From: Aphodosoma sp045631465
GTDB taxonomy: Bacteria > Bacteroidota > Bacteroidia > Bacteroidales > Paludibacteraceae
Direction of reading: 5' to 3'
NCBI GenBank assembly: GCA_045631465.1
Contig: JAZQUV010000005.1
Span: 38,863-102,862 of the forward strand
Length of the DNA: 64,000 nucleotides
Shown here: positions 10,401 to 17,994 of the stretch, in pieces
How positions within the stretch are numbered: position 1 is the stretch's first letter
How the letters are laid out: the number at the start of each line of letters is the position of its first letter
The notes under the pieces: model-generated
What the model was told of the DNA's origin: nothing
Databases searched by the model: none
The model's input: only the letters and a program-made list of their open reading frames with translations
Made by a program: the position numbers and the translations under genes

Positions 10401-13400
10401 TTGTTAAGTTTGACGCATATACTGGAACAGGTCAATATATAGCCATTCGTACAAGTGCTGATGTCAATAATAACTACATAGATAATGTGGTTATTAGTTG
10501 GGCTACATCGGGAGGCGGAGAAGGTTTTGAACCTGATGATTCGGCATGTCAATCTCCATCTGGACTTACAGCTTCTGGCGTTACTAAGACCGATGCTACT
10601 ATCGCATGGAATACATCTGCGCCATTAGTAAATCTTGTTGTTGCCAACAAAGAATTGTCAGCAAATGAGTGTGATGAAGCTATTGTAGGTGGCAATATTT
10701 TAGTTGTAGAGCAATTAAGCGCTAAAAACTATAAGTTAACAAATCTCAGAAGCAGTTCTTCTTATCATTTCTATGTTCAAGCTATATGTTCTGATACAGC
10801 TTCAAGTCATTGGGCTGTTGGTCATTTCAATACTAATTGCGATGTGCTCGACACTTATGAGATGGGAGTTGAATCGTTTGATTATTATGGAGTAGGTGAG
10901 GGTAGTAAGCCTAATTGTTATATTGTGGGCAATTTGGTTGATTCTGCAACATCGGCATATATTCCTTATTGTTCTGACGAATATTCTCATTCTGGTTCGG
11001 CATCTTTGAAGTTGGCTTCAACACCAAGCTACAACGGAGCATATGCCATTACTCCAGAAATAGACATAGACTCTATTTCTCGCCTTCGTGTAAGATTCAA
11101 TGCTTCGGTAGGCAATTATTATACATCACAATATGCGAGCGAATTGATAGTCGCAGTTCTTACCGATCCAAAAGATCTTTCTTCACAAACCGATATCGAC
11201 ACTATCAAAATCTATGGTGGCGAAGATTTGCAATACGAGGTGCGTTTCGATGAGTATATTGGCGACTACGACGATGTATATGGACGTTACGTGATGTTTG
11301 TTTCTTATTCTAATAAGAACAACGTAGTATTCATCGACGATGTTGTGTTCGATACAATTCCTACATGTGTCGCTCCTAAGGTAAAAGAGTTGACCAATAC
11401 ACCAAATCGTCTCGTGTTGAATCTTTATGGCGGAGGTTTATCTTATCAAGCCAAATATATCATCGGTAACTATTCGCAAGAGGCTATCGACGTAGCTCCT
11501 ATTCACGACATAGCAAATGGTAATTTGGAGATAAACGGATTGTCACAAAACACAGCATGCTACGTCATGGTTCGTTCGGTGTGTGGTTCGGATTATAGCG
11601 ATTGGTCGCCAGTTTTGCGATTTACAACAACGCAATTAGCCGAAGCAACATTGCCTTATTACGATCCATTCACTCAAAATGCATTTGCTGGCGAATACAA
11701 CAATCCTCTCGATTGGACTACTCAATATACTTCTGATGATGCCGAAGAGCAATATCGCTACCCTTATGTATCAACAGATCAGGGCGATAATAAAGTTGTA
11801 TATCTCTATTCTGATGCGGCATCAAAAGTAAATTATATGGCAACGCCTAAGTTTAGCGGAGTTAATTTGAGTCAATGTCAAGTGTCATTTAGATATAAAC
11901 CTGACGTATCTTCTGTTAAGGCGCAACGTGCTATCGTCGTTGGTGTCGTTTCGGATGCTTCATCAAAAGCCAAAGTGGCTAATACATTCCAACCTATCGA
12001 TACTATTATCACAACAGGTGCATTAGAGTATAATCATGTTGTTGTTCCTTTATCTGCTTATTCAGGTTCGGCTAAGCATGTTGCATTCATGGTTACCCAT
12101 TCGCTCAATCGTGCCAAAGTAACGGATAAGAATGGTACTTATGGAGGTTGCTATATCGATGATGTTGTTGTAGAATTAATCCCAACATGTCAACGTCCAA
12201 CCAATTTCCGATTGACTGCTCTTGGCGATACTTATGCTAATTTCAAATTCTCTCATGCAGGAGCAACAAAATACGAAGTGAAATATGGTCTTTCTGGCTT
12301 TGACGTTGCAAGTGAAGGAACACTCTCTTCTATTACCGATACTACATTTAGCATAACAGGTTTGACTCCTAAAACCAAATACGATTTCTATGTCCGTGCC
12401 TATTGTTCTGCAACCGAAGTTTCAGCTTGGTCTTTGTGCGAATCGTATACAACTTTCGAGGTTCCTGTATCTAAATTCCCTTACGACAATAAGTTCGAAG
12501 ATGCAACTGAGAATTCTCAATTCTCAATTATTAATTCTCAATCTAATATGTGGTATGTGGCTGACTCATTGTATATTTCAGGCGACAATGGTGTAACTGC
12601 AACATACAAGAATAAGCCTACTAACACATGGGCATATCGCACATTCGATTTGAAAGAGGGTGTTTATACTATCTCGTTCGATTGGAAATCGTTGGGCGAT
12701 GGTGCCGATTATATGCGTGTATTGTTTGTGCCTGCATTGTCTCAATTCACCGATGGTAGTGCCGATGTATTCAATTTCGACGGATCGGTTGTTGCTCTTT
12801 CTGCAGCACAACAATCATTCCCTTCCGATTGGATCGATTTGGGTCTCGATGGCAAACCATTCAATCTATCATCTAATTGGGCAACTTATTCAAAAACATT
12901 CTTGGTAACTCCAGAGATGGCAGGCTTCTATCGTTTGGTATTCTATTGGGCTAACGACGATATATCTACATCTGCAACCAATGTATCGGCTATTGTCGAT
13001 AATCTTTTCATTGAAAAGGCAACATGTAGTTATCCTTATAATTTTATTATTGAGGATATCAATTCTACATATCTCTCATTGAGTTGGACTCCTGTCGATG
13101 GCACTCCTAAGTCTTACAACGTAGTGGCTCTCACTCGTGAGGCTAATCCATCTATGGCCGACCCTCAAACCGTGGCATATTCTGCTACTGTTGCATCGCC
13201 ACAGGCTACAATCAGTGGTCTTGTTTCTGGCACCGATTACTATATCTACGTGCAAGCCAATTGCGATGGCAATCAAGATTTGAGCCATTGGTCAGAGGTT
13301 TTCCGTTTCACAACACCATGTGACCCAAAACCTCTTGGCACTATATTCTCATTCGAGTTAGATGAGGGTTATTACCTTCCTACATATGACGATGGCGAAC

Positions 13401-16075
13401 CAAACACTTCTTATCGCATCCCTGATTGTTTCGTTTCTGGTCACTCTAATGCCGAGGAAACACCTTATATCAAAGACAACACCGTAGCATATCCTCACTC
13501 TTATCGTTCTGGTATCTATCAAGTTGCGCGTACTGGCGAATATGCTCTCAAACTCTATTCTAATTCCGAAGAGAAAATCGGTGGATATATGGCATTGCCT
13601 CTCATCGATGGCAATTTCGATGAATTGCAAGTTTCATTCTGGATTCGTCCTTTTGGTGCTGTTAAGGGTACCGACAACGTCAATTCAATTGGTCTTAATG
13701 CCGTATTTGCACGTAAAATCACTGTCGGAACTATGACTAATCCTAACGACCCTTCTACTTTCGAACCTCTCAAGGTGGTGGCTTATCCATTCTCTACCGA
13801 GGATGCAGAAATGGCTTCTGGTTCGTTTGTATTCGAAGATGTCGAAGGTACCAACTACTGGCGTAAACACTCAGTATTGCTTAAAGGTGCCAAAGGTAAA
13901 TTCATCGCATTCAAAAACGAAATGTACGATGGTAAAGAGAATAACCAAATGTATATCGACGATATCGTAGTTGACTATATCGACGATTGCATGACTCCAT
14001 CTTCTCCTATGGTCGAAGCTGCAACTGCCACAACAGCTCTCCTTAATGCATCTACATATGGGGGCTCAATGTTCGAAGTTCAAATATCTACCGAGGACGA
14101 TATGTCTGTTATTTGGCGCACCGATACAGTCTCTGGATTCCCTACAACATTAACTAATCTCAATCCAGGTCAAGACTATTATATGCGCATTCGCACCGTC
14201 TGTGGCGAAACTCAACAATCCGATTGGTCGTCTATCACCAACTGTATTACAGCATATAGCACTCGTTATTCTACCGACGAACTTGGCACATTCGAAATCA
14301 ACTCATACACTCCACGTCATTGGCAACGTTCGTGCGGTACAAGTGCTGCTGATATCTTCTCGCAAGCAGGTAGTGCTATGGTTACCGACCCTTCATCTCC
14401 TATGGGGTGGACTGTCAAAGATGGTCATCTTGCAACTTATGTGCTTGGCGCTTCTACCAAAACTGCCAACCCTTATTGCTGGATATTCTCTTCTTCTATC
14501 GAGTTGCCAAAAGGCAAGGTGGTTATGTTGTTCGACCTTGCTCTCACCGACGACGACGGAGAGCATCCTGCTGATTCAACAGTAGATAATTCTAAAGACA
14601 AGTTCTACGTAGTTGTTTCCGACGACAATGGTCGTTCTTGGGTAGAAACACAAAAATTCTCTTGGACCAATGATGGTCATGGCGATTACGACTATAATGC
14701 TATTCCTTTCGAAGGTGCTACATATTCGCTCGACTTGTCTCCTTACGCTGGCAAGGTAATCCGTTTAGCGTTCTATTCTGAGTGTCAATCATCTATTTCT
14801 TCTGAGTTGCATATCAGCAATATTCACATCAACTCTTATATCGACAAAGTGAATAAATCTGTTATTTGCGAAACAAGCGACTATCGTTTCCAAGACTTCT
14901 TCCGCAACTCTACAGAGATGATCGTAGGCGACAATAATTTTGTATATCACAAGCGTTCAGAACTCAACAACGTAGCAGATACTATCTACAATCTCGAGAT
15001 TGATGTCACTCCACTGCCAACTACACTTCTTTCAGATGCTATTTGCGTTGGCGATGTTTATGGTAAACATAATTTTGATAACCTCACACGTCCAGGTATC
15101 TATAAACAAAAAATTGCATCTGCCTCTGGTTGCGACTCGGTTGTAGTGCTCGATTTGATAGTAAATTCTATTGACAATATAGTGCTTACCGACACAATCT
15201 GTTTTGGTACTTCATACGATTTCAATGGCAAACTATATGACCGTACAGGTGTTTACACCGATACTTTGGTATCATCTATCACTGGTTGCGACTCTATCGT
15301 ATCTCTATTGTTGTCAGTAACCAATCCAGCTGCTGTTTATGATACTGTCAATATCTGTAGCGGACGTTCTTATAATTTTGGATCAATTACTATCACCGAA
15401 TCTGGTGTCTACACCGAGACATTTAAGTCTATCCATGGTTGCGACTCGATTGTTACTCTCACTGCCAACGTTAGCGACAATTTGCGTCAAATCCTCAACG
15501 AATTTATTTGTCCTGGCGAGAAATATACCGGACACGGATTCAAAGGCGTACCTAATGCCGGTTCTTATACATTGCCATTGACATCTATTGGCGGTTGCGA
15601 CTCTACTATCGTTCTCAACCTTATGGTACTGGATAAGGATACTATCAAAGTTAATCAGAAGATTACTACTGCCGATCTTCCTTATAAGTTTGTCGATAAG
15701 GTCTATGACCGCTCAACGCAAATAGGCACATATAATGACGAGTTTGTGGTCACTCGCGACAACTGTTCTTCTGTAGTAAAACTCACCCTCGTGGTAGAAC
15801 AAGCTGTCTCTGTCGATAACGTGCATGTTGCCGATCTCACACTATATCCTAACCCTGTCATCGCAGGCGAAGCAATCAATATCCTTGCCGATCTTCCTGC
15901 CGACGAACTCAATGATATACGCATCGAGGTCTATAACATGCTTGGTGCTTGCATCTATAGCGTGCAACAATCGTCATTAGAATCACAGCTCTCTATCGAC
16001 GACCGCGGTCTCTATATCGTTCGTCTTATCACCACAAAAGGCAATATCTACACAGGCAAAATCATAGTAAAATAA
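7451..16075 (+). CDS. Giant modular T9SS surface protein (2874 aa)
   Basis: Signal peptide about 1-26 (ends SLYA). The body is a regular alternation of roughly 170-200-residue jelly-roll domains of the cleaved-adhesin/MAM type, each closing with an 'I.DDV' strand, and Fn3-like domains of about 90 residues. Fn3-like domains begin near residues 189, 480, 752, 1033, 1306, 1580, 1858 and 2180, mostly opened by a Cys-x-x-Pro motif. Residues about 2470-2760 hold four repeats ending GCDSVVVL, GCDSIVSL, GCDSIVTL and GCDSTIVL. The last 85 residues are a clear T9SS type A sorting domain (LYPNPV, then 'VYNMLG', 'GLYIVRL'). Expected to be a very long surface fibre or adhesin. Codon choice shifts along the gene towards C-ending codons, and residues about 1687-1698 are encoded by a sequence that also occurs as an intergenic repeat elsewhere in the window. 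Confidence 0.85.
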   Translation: MKYMKSLFNTILVLAFCVLSCVSLYAQDKNVILYENFENGIPTTWTQDQLIGDYLWTIESGDLSYPEGTTSGTKRIAFRNGGNQTTANVTRLILPELNLAKLFQPILCFSYAQDKWAGDCDTLRVLYRRSPNNKWVVLKTYDKYVSDWQRDTIRLVAVTSTYQIAFEGVDNLGRGIVLDDIEVRSVPNCTQPFNLTVSQLMGKSVTLEWAGSFDALKYHVKIANRPLTPEELYYDNSKFAALDPYFAYYEVAGENYSLDVNNLTPATKYYFYVQSECVGENSEWSDYGYFTTSEVVDVPFYESFDLPYIENTVSYMPKWYVASSNLVVSPFVNTDQLKSKRLKYSPDSTTALMFFGKNNDVDFINKGAYTYAVAPELNVDDVSKLQVSFWTINQTSKQVLTFGADFCKIVVGVMTDPSNKNTFVPVDTVEITSVQKFEEVFVSLETYKGNGKFIAFMSEIKEGTNAFVIDDLTIEYIPVIPKAQISVGLPSAEALEVNFVEQTSNYEVIVSNAHLDTKKIDTKKVVARASFTSQPCRIEGLHPWATYYVYGRNLTATDTGAWSNAVNVLMPEKLDIVPTTISFDINTFDDGTYYSPGNSTYKMCNGLLSLSNGTTFPTSTQQYWTEPPKARTPWELSMESSKAGMYQLAVFPELINPEKTKVSFYVTRHLIETAAFAIGVVSDANNVESFQPIDTIILTPQTTLNEYVNYKYDLGDYDINGRFFAIKTMYDYCGSWSKVWIDDVRFFENEGCDEPANIVAQTSEDKVTISWDDNGASSWNVLVTTKEYLSDEVGGLKPENYFVKKTINKPTITINGLETGEITYYYYIQSECSGVLGIWSLPQSFKTECASQERLPYSMNFDKDAWIASSIYKGFPVPCLFTVQSTRQGEEPGDLFYYPYLSTAQATTGTKSLMMAGSVKDNYSSYIAFPKMNATLTSLQISFDMIADSAAQVVEVGVMSDPLKIETFEVVATVAPSAAWKKHVVKFDAYTGTGQYIAIRTSADVNNNYIDNVVISWATSGGGEGFEPDDSACQSPSGLTASGVTKTDATIAWNTSAPLVNLVVANKELSANECDEAIVGGNILVVEQLSAKNYKLTNLRSSSSYHFYVQAICSDTASSHWAVGHFNTNCDVLDTYEMGVESFDYYGVGEGSKPNCYIVGNLVDSATSAYIPYCSDEYSHSGSASLKLASTPSYNGAYAITPEIDIDSISRLRVRFNASVGNYYTSQYASELIVAVLTDPKDLSSQTDIDTIKIYGGEDLQYEVRFDEYIGDYDDVYGRYVMFVSYSNKNNVVFIDDVVFDTIPTCVAPKVKELTNTPNRLVLNLYGGGLSYQAKYIIGNYSQEAIDVAPIHDIANGNLEINGLSQNTACYVMVRSVCGSDYSDWSPVLRFTTTQLAEATLPYYDPFTQNAFAGEYNNPLDWTTQYTSDDAEEQYRYPYVSTDQGDNKVVYLYSDAASKVNYMATPKFSGVNLSQCQVSFRYKPDVSSVKAQRAIVVGVVSDASSKAKVANTFQPIDTIITTGALEYNHVVVPLSAYSGSAKHVAFMVTHSLNRAKVTDKNGTYGGCYIDDVVVELIPTCQRPTNFRLTALGDTYANFKFSHAGATKYEVKYGLSGFDVASEGTLSSITDTTFSITGLTPKTKYDFYVRAYCSATEVSAWSLCESYTTFEVPVSKFPYDNKFEDATENSQFSIINSQSNMWYVADSLYISGDNGVTATYKNKPTNTWAYRTFDLKEGVYTISFDWKSLGDGADYMRVLFVPALSQFTDGSADVFNFDGSVVALSAAQQSFPSDWIDLGLDGKPFNLSSNWATYSKTFLVTPEMAGFYRLVFYWANDDISTSATNVSAIVDNLFIEKATCSYPYNFIIEDINSTYLSLSWTPVDGTPKSYNVVALTREANPSMADPQTVAYSATVASPQATISGLVSGTDYYIYVQANCDGNQDLSHWSEVFRFTTPCDPKPLGTIFSFELDEGYYLPTYDDGEPNTSYRIPDCFVSGHSNAEETPYIKDNTVAYPHSYRSGIYQVARTGEYALKLYSNSEEKIGGYMALPLIDGNFDELQVSFWIRPFGAVKGTDNVNSIGLNAVFARKITVGTMTNPNDPSTFEPLKVVAYPFSTEDAEMASGSFVFEDVEGTNYWRKHSVLLKGAKGKFIAFKNEMYDGKENNQMYIDDIVVDYIDDCMTPSSPMVEAATATTALLNASTYGGSMFEVQISTEDDMSVIWRTDTVSGFPTTLTNLNPGQDYYMRIRTVCGETQQSDWSSITNCITAYSTRYSTDELGTFEINSYTPRHWQRSCGTSAADIFSQAGSAMVTDPSSPMGWTVKDGHLATYVLGASTKTANPYCWIFSSSIELPKGKVVMLFDLALTDDDGEHPADSTVDNSKDKFYVVVSDDNGRSWVETQKFSWTNDGHGDYDYNAIPFEGATYSLDLSPYAGKVIRLAFYSECQSSISSELHISNIHINSYIDKVNKSVICETSDYRFQDFFRNSTEMIVGDNNFVYHKRSELNNVADTIYNLEIDVTPLPTTLLSDAICVGDVYGKHNFDNLTRPGIYKQKIASASGCDSVVVLDLIVNSIDNIVLTDTICFGTSYDFNGKLYDRTGVYTDTLVSSITGCDSIVSLLLSVTNPAAVYDTVNICSGRSYNFGSITITESGVYTETFKSIHGCDSIVTLTANVSDNLRQILNEFICPGEKYTGHGFKGVPNAGSYTLPLTSIGGCDSTIVLNLMVLDKDTIKVNQKITTADLPYKFVDKVYDRSTQIGTYNDEFVVTRDNCSSVVKLTLVVEQAVSVDNVHVADLTLYPNPVIAGEAINILADLPADELNDIRIEVYNMLGACIYSVQQSSLESQLSIDDRGLYIVRLITTKGNIYTGKIIVK
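12508..12543 (+). repeat. Intergenic-type TCTCAATT repeat inside the giant surface gene
   Basis: This stretch repeats AATTCTCAATTCTCAATTA, a 19-mer that recurs exactly in the intergenic region near 26598. It is translated in frame as ENSQFSIINSQS within a jelly-roll domain. Confidence 0.7.
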
Positions 16076-16102
16076 TATACACTTCTCGTTAATAACACAA
16101 CA

Positions 16103-16143
16103 AGAGGCTGCGTCAAAATTCTAACTTTGACACAGCCTCTTTT
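16103..16143 (+). terminator. Rho-independent terminator after the surface-protein operon
   Basis: A 15-bp stem (AGAGGCTGCGTCAAA paired with TTTGACACAGCCTCT, one G-U pair) with an 8-nt loop is followed by TTTT. It begins 28 bp after the giant gene's stop. Confidence 0.85.
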
Positions 16144-16190
16144 CTATATTAGCACAACTATTCATAGTACACGTTTTCAAAATCAAAAAT

Positions 16191-16245
16191 AAAAAACTTC
16201 ATTCAATATCTTGCAGAATGAAGTTTTTTTTGTACCTTTGCGGTT
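16191..16245 (+). repeat. 55-bp direct repeat, left copy: hairpin plus promoter
   Basis: The repeat holds a 14-bp hairpin (AAAAAACTTCATTC...GAATGAAGTTTTTT) and ends with TACCTTTG and CGGTT. The copy at 17341-17395 is identical except for four adjacent loop bases. The two copies bracket the RhuM gene exactly. Confidence 0.9.
16233..16240 (+). promoter_or_regulatory. Bacteroidota -7 promoter element for the RhuM gene
   Basis: TACCTTTG fits the TAnnTTTG consensus. It lies 37 bp before the RhuM start, directly after the terminator-like hairpin of the 55-bp repeat. Confidence 0.65.
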
Positions 16246-16277
16246 AGAAGAATCAATAATAGAGCAAAATAAATATA

Positions 16278-17318
16278 ATGTCAAAGAATATAGAAATACG
16301 GAATAGTACAGTTGAGTTTTTGATATTTCAGATAGAGAATCAAGAGGATGGAGTTCAGGTAGTCTATAAGGATGAAACTATTTGGGCAACACAAAAAGCT
16401 ATGGCTGAGTTGTTTGGGTGTTCGTCTGATAATATAGGCGTGCATCTAAAAAATATTTTTCAAACATCAGAATTAAGCAAAGAGTCAACTACCGAGAAAA
16501 TTTCGGTAGTTCAAAAAGAAGGTAATCGTGAAGTAAAAAGAGAAACATTATTTTACAACCTCGATGCCATTATATCAGTAGGCTATAGAGTCAATTCCAT
16601 TCGTGCAACTCAATTTCGTCAATGGTGCACATCGGTGCTTCGTCAATTTGCCATTCGAGGATATGTGATTGATAAGAAGCGAATGGAAAATGGTTCGTTT
16701 ATTGGCGAAGACTATTTTGAGCATTTGCTTGCCGAAATCAGAGAGATACGTCTTAGCGAGCGACGTTTTTATCAGAAACTGACAGATATATATGCCACGT
16801 CTATCGACTATAATAATGATGCACCCACCACACGTTTGTTTTTCATGAAGATGCAAAATAAGATGCATTATGCAGTGCATGGACATACAGCAGCCGAGTT
16901 GATAGTGAGTCGGGCTGATGCAAAAAAAGAGAATATGGGATTGACAACGTGGGAGAATGCGCCCAATGGCAAAATATTAAAACCAGACGTATCTGTTGCC
17001 AAAAATTATCTTAATGAATTAGAGTTAGAAGATATGGGACGATTGGTCAACTCAGTTCTTGACATGGCAGAACGTATGGCAAAGCGCCATATACCAATGA
17101 CGATGGAAGATTGGGCAAAGCGCATAGACATAATACTTGAAGCAGGAGGTAATGCCATATTAACAAAAGCAGGAAGTATCACAACCGAATTTGCCAAATC
17201 ATTTGCCGAAACCGAATTCGAAAAATATCGTATTATTCAAGACCGCTTGTTTAGTTCTGATTTTGATAGATTTAATGGCAATAATCTACTACCTCTAGAT
17301 TTTGATTTACCCGAATAG
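16278..17318 (+). CDS. RhuM family protein
   Basis: 346 residues. The N-terminal two thirds match the virulence-protein RhuM family as I know it: a stretch with 'TIWATQKAMAELF' and 'IGVHLKNIF' resembling a Bro-N/helix-turn-helix DNA-binding fold, then 'ISVGYRVNS', 'RATQFRQWC' and 'QFAIRGYVID'. The C-terminal part contains 'TRLFFMKMQNKMHYA', 'GHTAAELI' and a long helical region. RhuM proteins are common in islands and near toxin-antitoxin or restriction systems, but their biochemical role is unknown. The gene has its own promoter, is bracketed by 55-bp direct repeats, and stands 677 bp before the Zorya operon, so it may belong to the same defence island. Full length for the family; no frameshift seen. 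Confidence 0.85.
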   Translation: MSKNIEIRNSTVEFLIFQIENQEDGVQVVYKDETIWATQKAMAELFGCSSDNIGVHLKNIFQTSELSKESTTEKISVVQKEGNREVKRETLFYNLDAIISVGYRVNSIRATQFRQWCTSVLRQFAIRGYVIDKKRMENGSFIGEDYFEHLLAEIREIRLSERRFYQKLTDIYATSIDYNNDAPTTRLFFMKMQNKMHYAVHGHTAAELIVSRADAKKENMGLTTWENAPNGKILKPDVSVAKNYLNELELEDMGRLVNSVLDMAERMAKRHIPMTMEDWAKRIDIILEAGGNAILTKAGSITTEFAKSFAETEFEKYRIIQDRLFSSDFDRFNGNNLLPLDFDLPE

Positions 17319-17340
17319 TAAATAATAGTTCCCTTATATT

Positions 17341-17395
17341 AAAAAACTTCATTCTCACTCTTGCAGAATGAAGTTTTTTTTGTACCTTTGCGGTT
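17341..17395 (+). repeat. 55-bp direct repeat, right copy: hairpin plus promoter
   Basis: 51 of 55 bases match the copy at 16191-16245, including the hairpin arms and TACCTTTG at 17383-17390. It starts 22 bp after the RhuM stop and could serve as its terminator while starting a new transcript into the downstream non-coding region. Confidence 0.9.
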
Positions 17396-17425
17396 GCTTG
17401 GGGATATAAATTTGCAGGCACTCTA

Positions 17426-17474
17426 AAGCTCCTCCCCTGAGTTAGGGGAGGTACGCAAAGCGGGGAGGGGTCTG
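17426..17474. repeat. GC-rich intergenic repeat (CTCCCCT palindromes)
   Basis: CTCCTCCCC and its inverse GGGGAGG flank a short loop, followed by a further GGGGAGGGG. The block is much more GC-rich than its surroundings and resembles short intergenic repeats common in bacteria; only one copy is in this window. Confidence 0.45.
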
Positions 17475-17526
17475 TAAATAGATTACCAAGCAAAAGACAT
17501 ATTATATTAGGCGTTTACTTACGCTT

Positions 17527-17534
17527 TAGTTTTG
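17527..17534 (+). promoter_or_regulatory. -7 promoter element of the structured RNA
   Basis: TAGTTTTG fits TAnnTTTG and would place the RNA 5' end near 17539, just inside the outermost predicted stem. Confidence 0.5.
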
Positions 17535-17801
17535 ACGTGCTGAAATCCTGAGAAAATTTCAAACTCCTGTCAAAAACAAAGCAGCGGTGAATGTCCCGTG
17601 GGTGTGTATTTATCATGCTTACGTTGTATCTGTGTAGCTATTGGTGTGCTTTTTACATTAACTAATGGTGAGTTGTGGATATAACGTGATGTAATACATA
17701 TCAGGCGTGGGCTTCGGCGTTGCTCGTTTCGACAGGATGGGCAATTCTCAGGAGCCTCAGTACGTGAAATGAGCATAATGGCTGAATTTCACGCTTTTTT
17801 T
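17535..17801 (+). ncRNA. ssrS: Structured RNA, probable 6S RNA (Bacteroidales-1-like)
   Basis: About 265 nt with no plausible ORF. The two ends pair into one long interrupted hairpin: 17535-17543 with 17757-17765 (ACGTGCTGA/TCAGTACGT, one G-U); 17546-17554 with 17745-17753 (TCCTGAGAA/TTCTCAGGA); 17566-17571 with 17731-17736; 17574-17577 with 17726-17729; and 17581-17585 with 17719-17723. A promoter lies just before it and a strong terminator at 17763-17801 ends it. A promoter-delimited, single long irregular hairpin closed by a terminator is the form of 6S RNA, which binds RNA polymerase; the Bacteroidales-1 motif is the proposed 6S RNA of this order. tmRNA, RNase P and SRP RNA signatures are absent. 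Assignment rests on shape, not on a covariance search. Confidence 0.5.
17763..17801 (+). terminator. Rho-independent terminator of the structured RNA
   Basis: Perfect 8-bp stem CGTGAAAT/ATTTCACG with a 15-nt loop, followed by GC and seven T residues. Confidence 0.85.
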
Positions 17802-17994
17802 ATGTCTTTTTCTAACTTAAATAAAATGTTTTAAGCGGTTAATTATCAGTATTGTATTTTATTGTGAAGTTTGATAGATAACGTTCATAAACGCTTAAAA
17901 ATGCTATTAAATCTATCTCCCTTGTCTATAATGAATTTAATTGTTTTAAATATCTAATAGTAATATAGCACACTAATAAGTAATTCTAATAACT
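17802..17994. other. Gene-free leader before zorA
   Basis: 193 bp of AT-rich sequence. I see no clear TAnnTTTG element, although a weak inverted pair (AAGCG near 17835 and CGCTT near 17897) is present. The Zorya promoter should lie here but I cannot place it. Confidence 0.4.

Noticed and set aside
16278..17318. Transposase between the 55-bp direct repeats
   Set aside because: The protein matches the RhuM family and has no DDE or HUH motif; the repeats are direct, not inverted, and contain promoters.
17527..17801. tmRNA, RNase P RNA or SRP RNA
   Set aside because: No tRNA-like ends, no GGAAAGTCC block of RNase P and no SRP GGAAG loop; the single long hairpin fits 6S RNA better.
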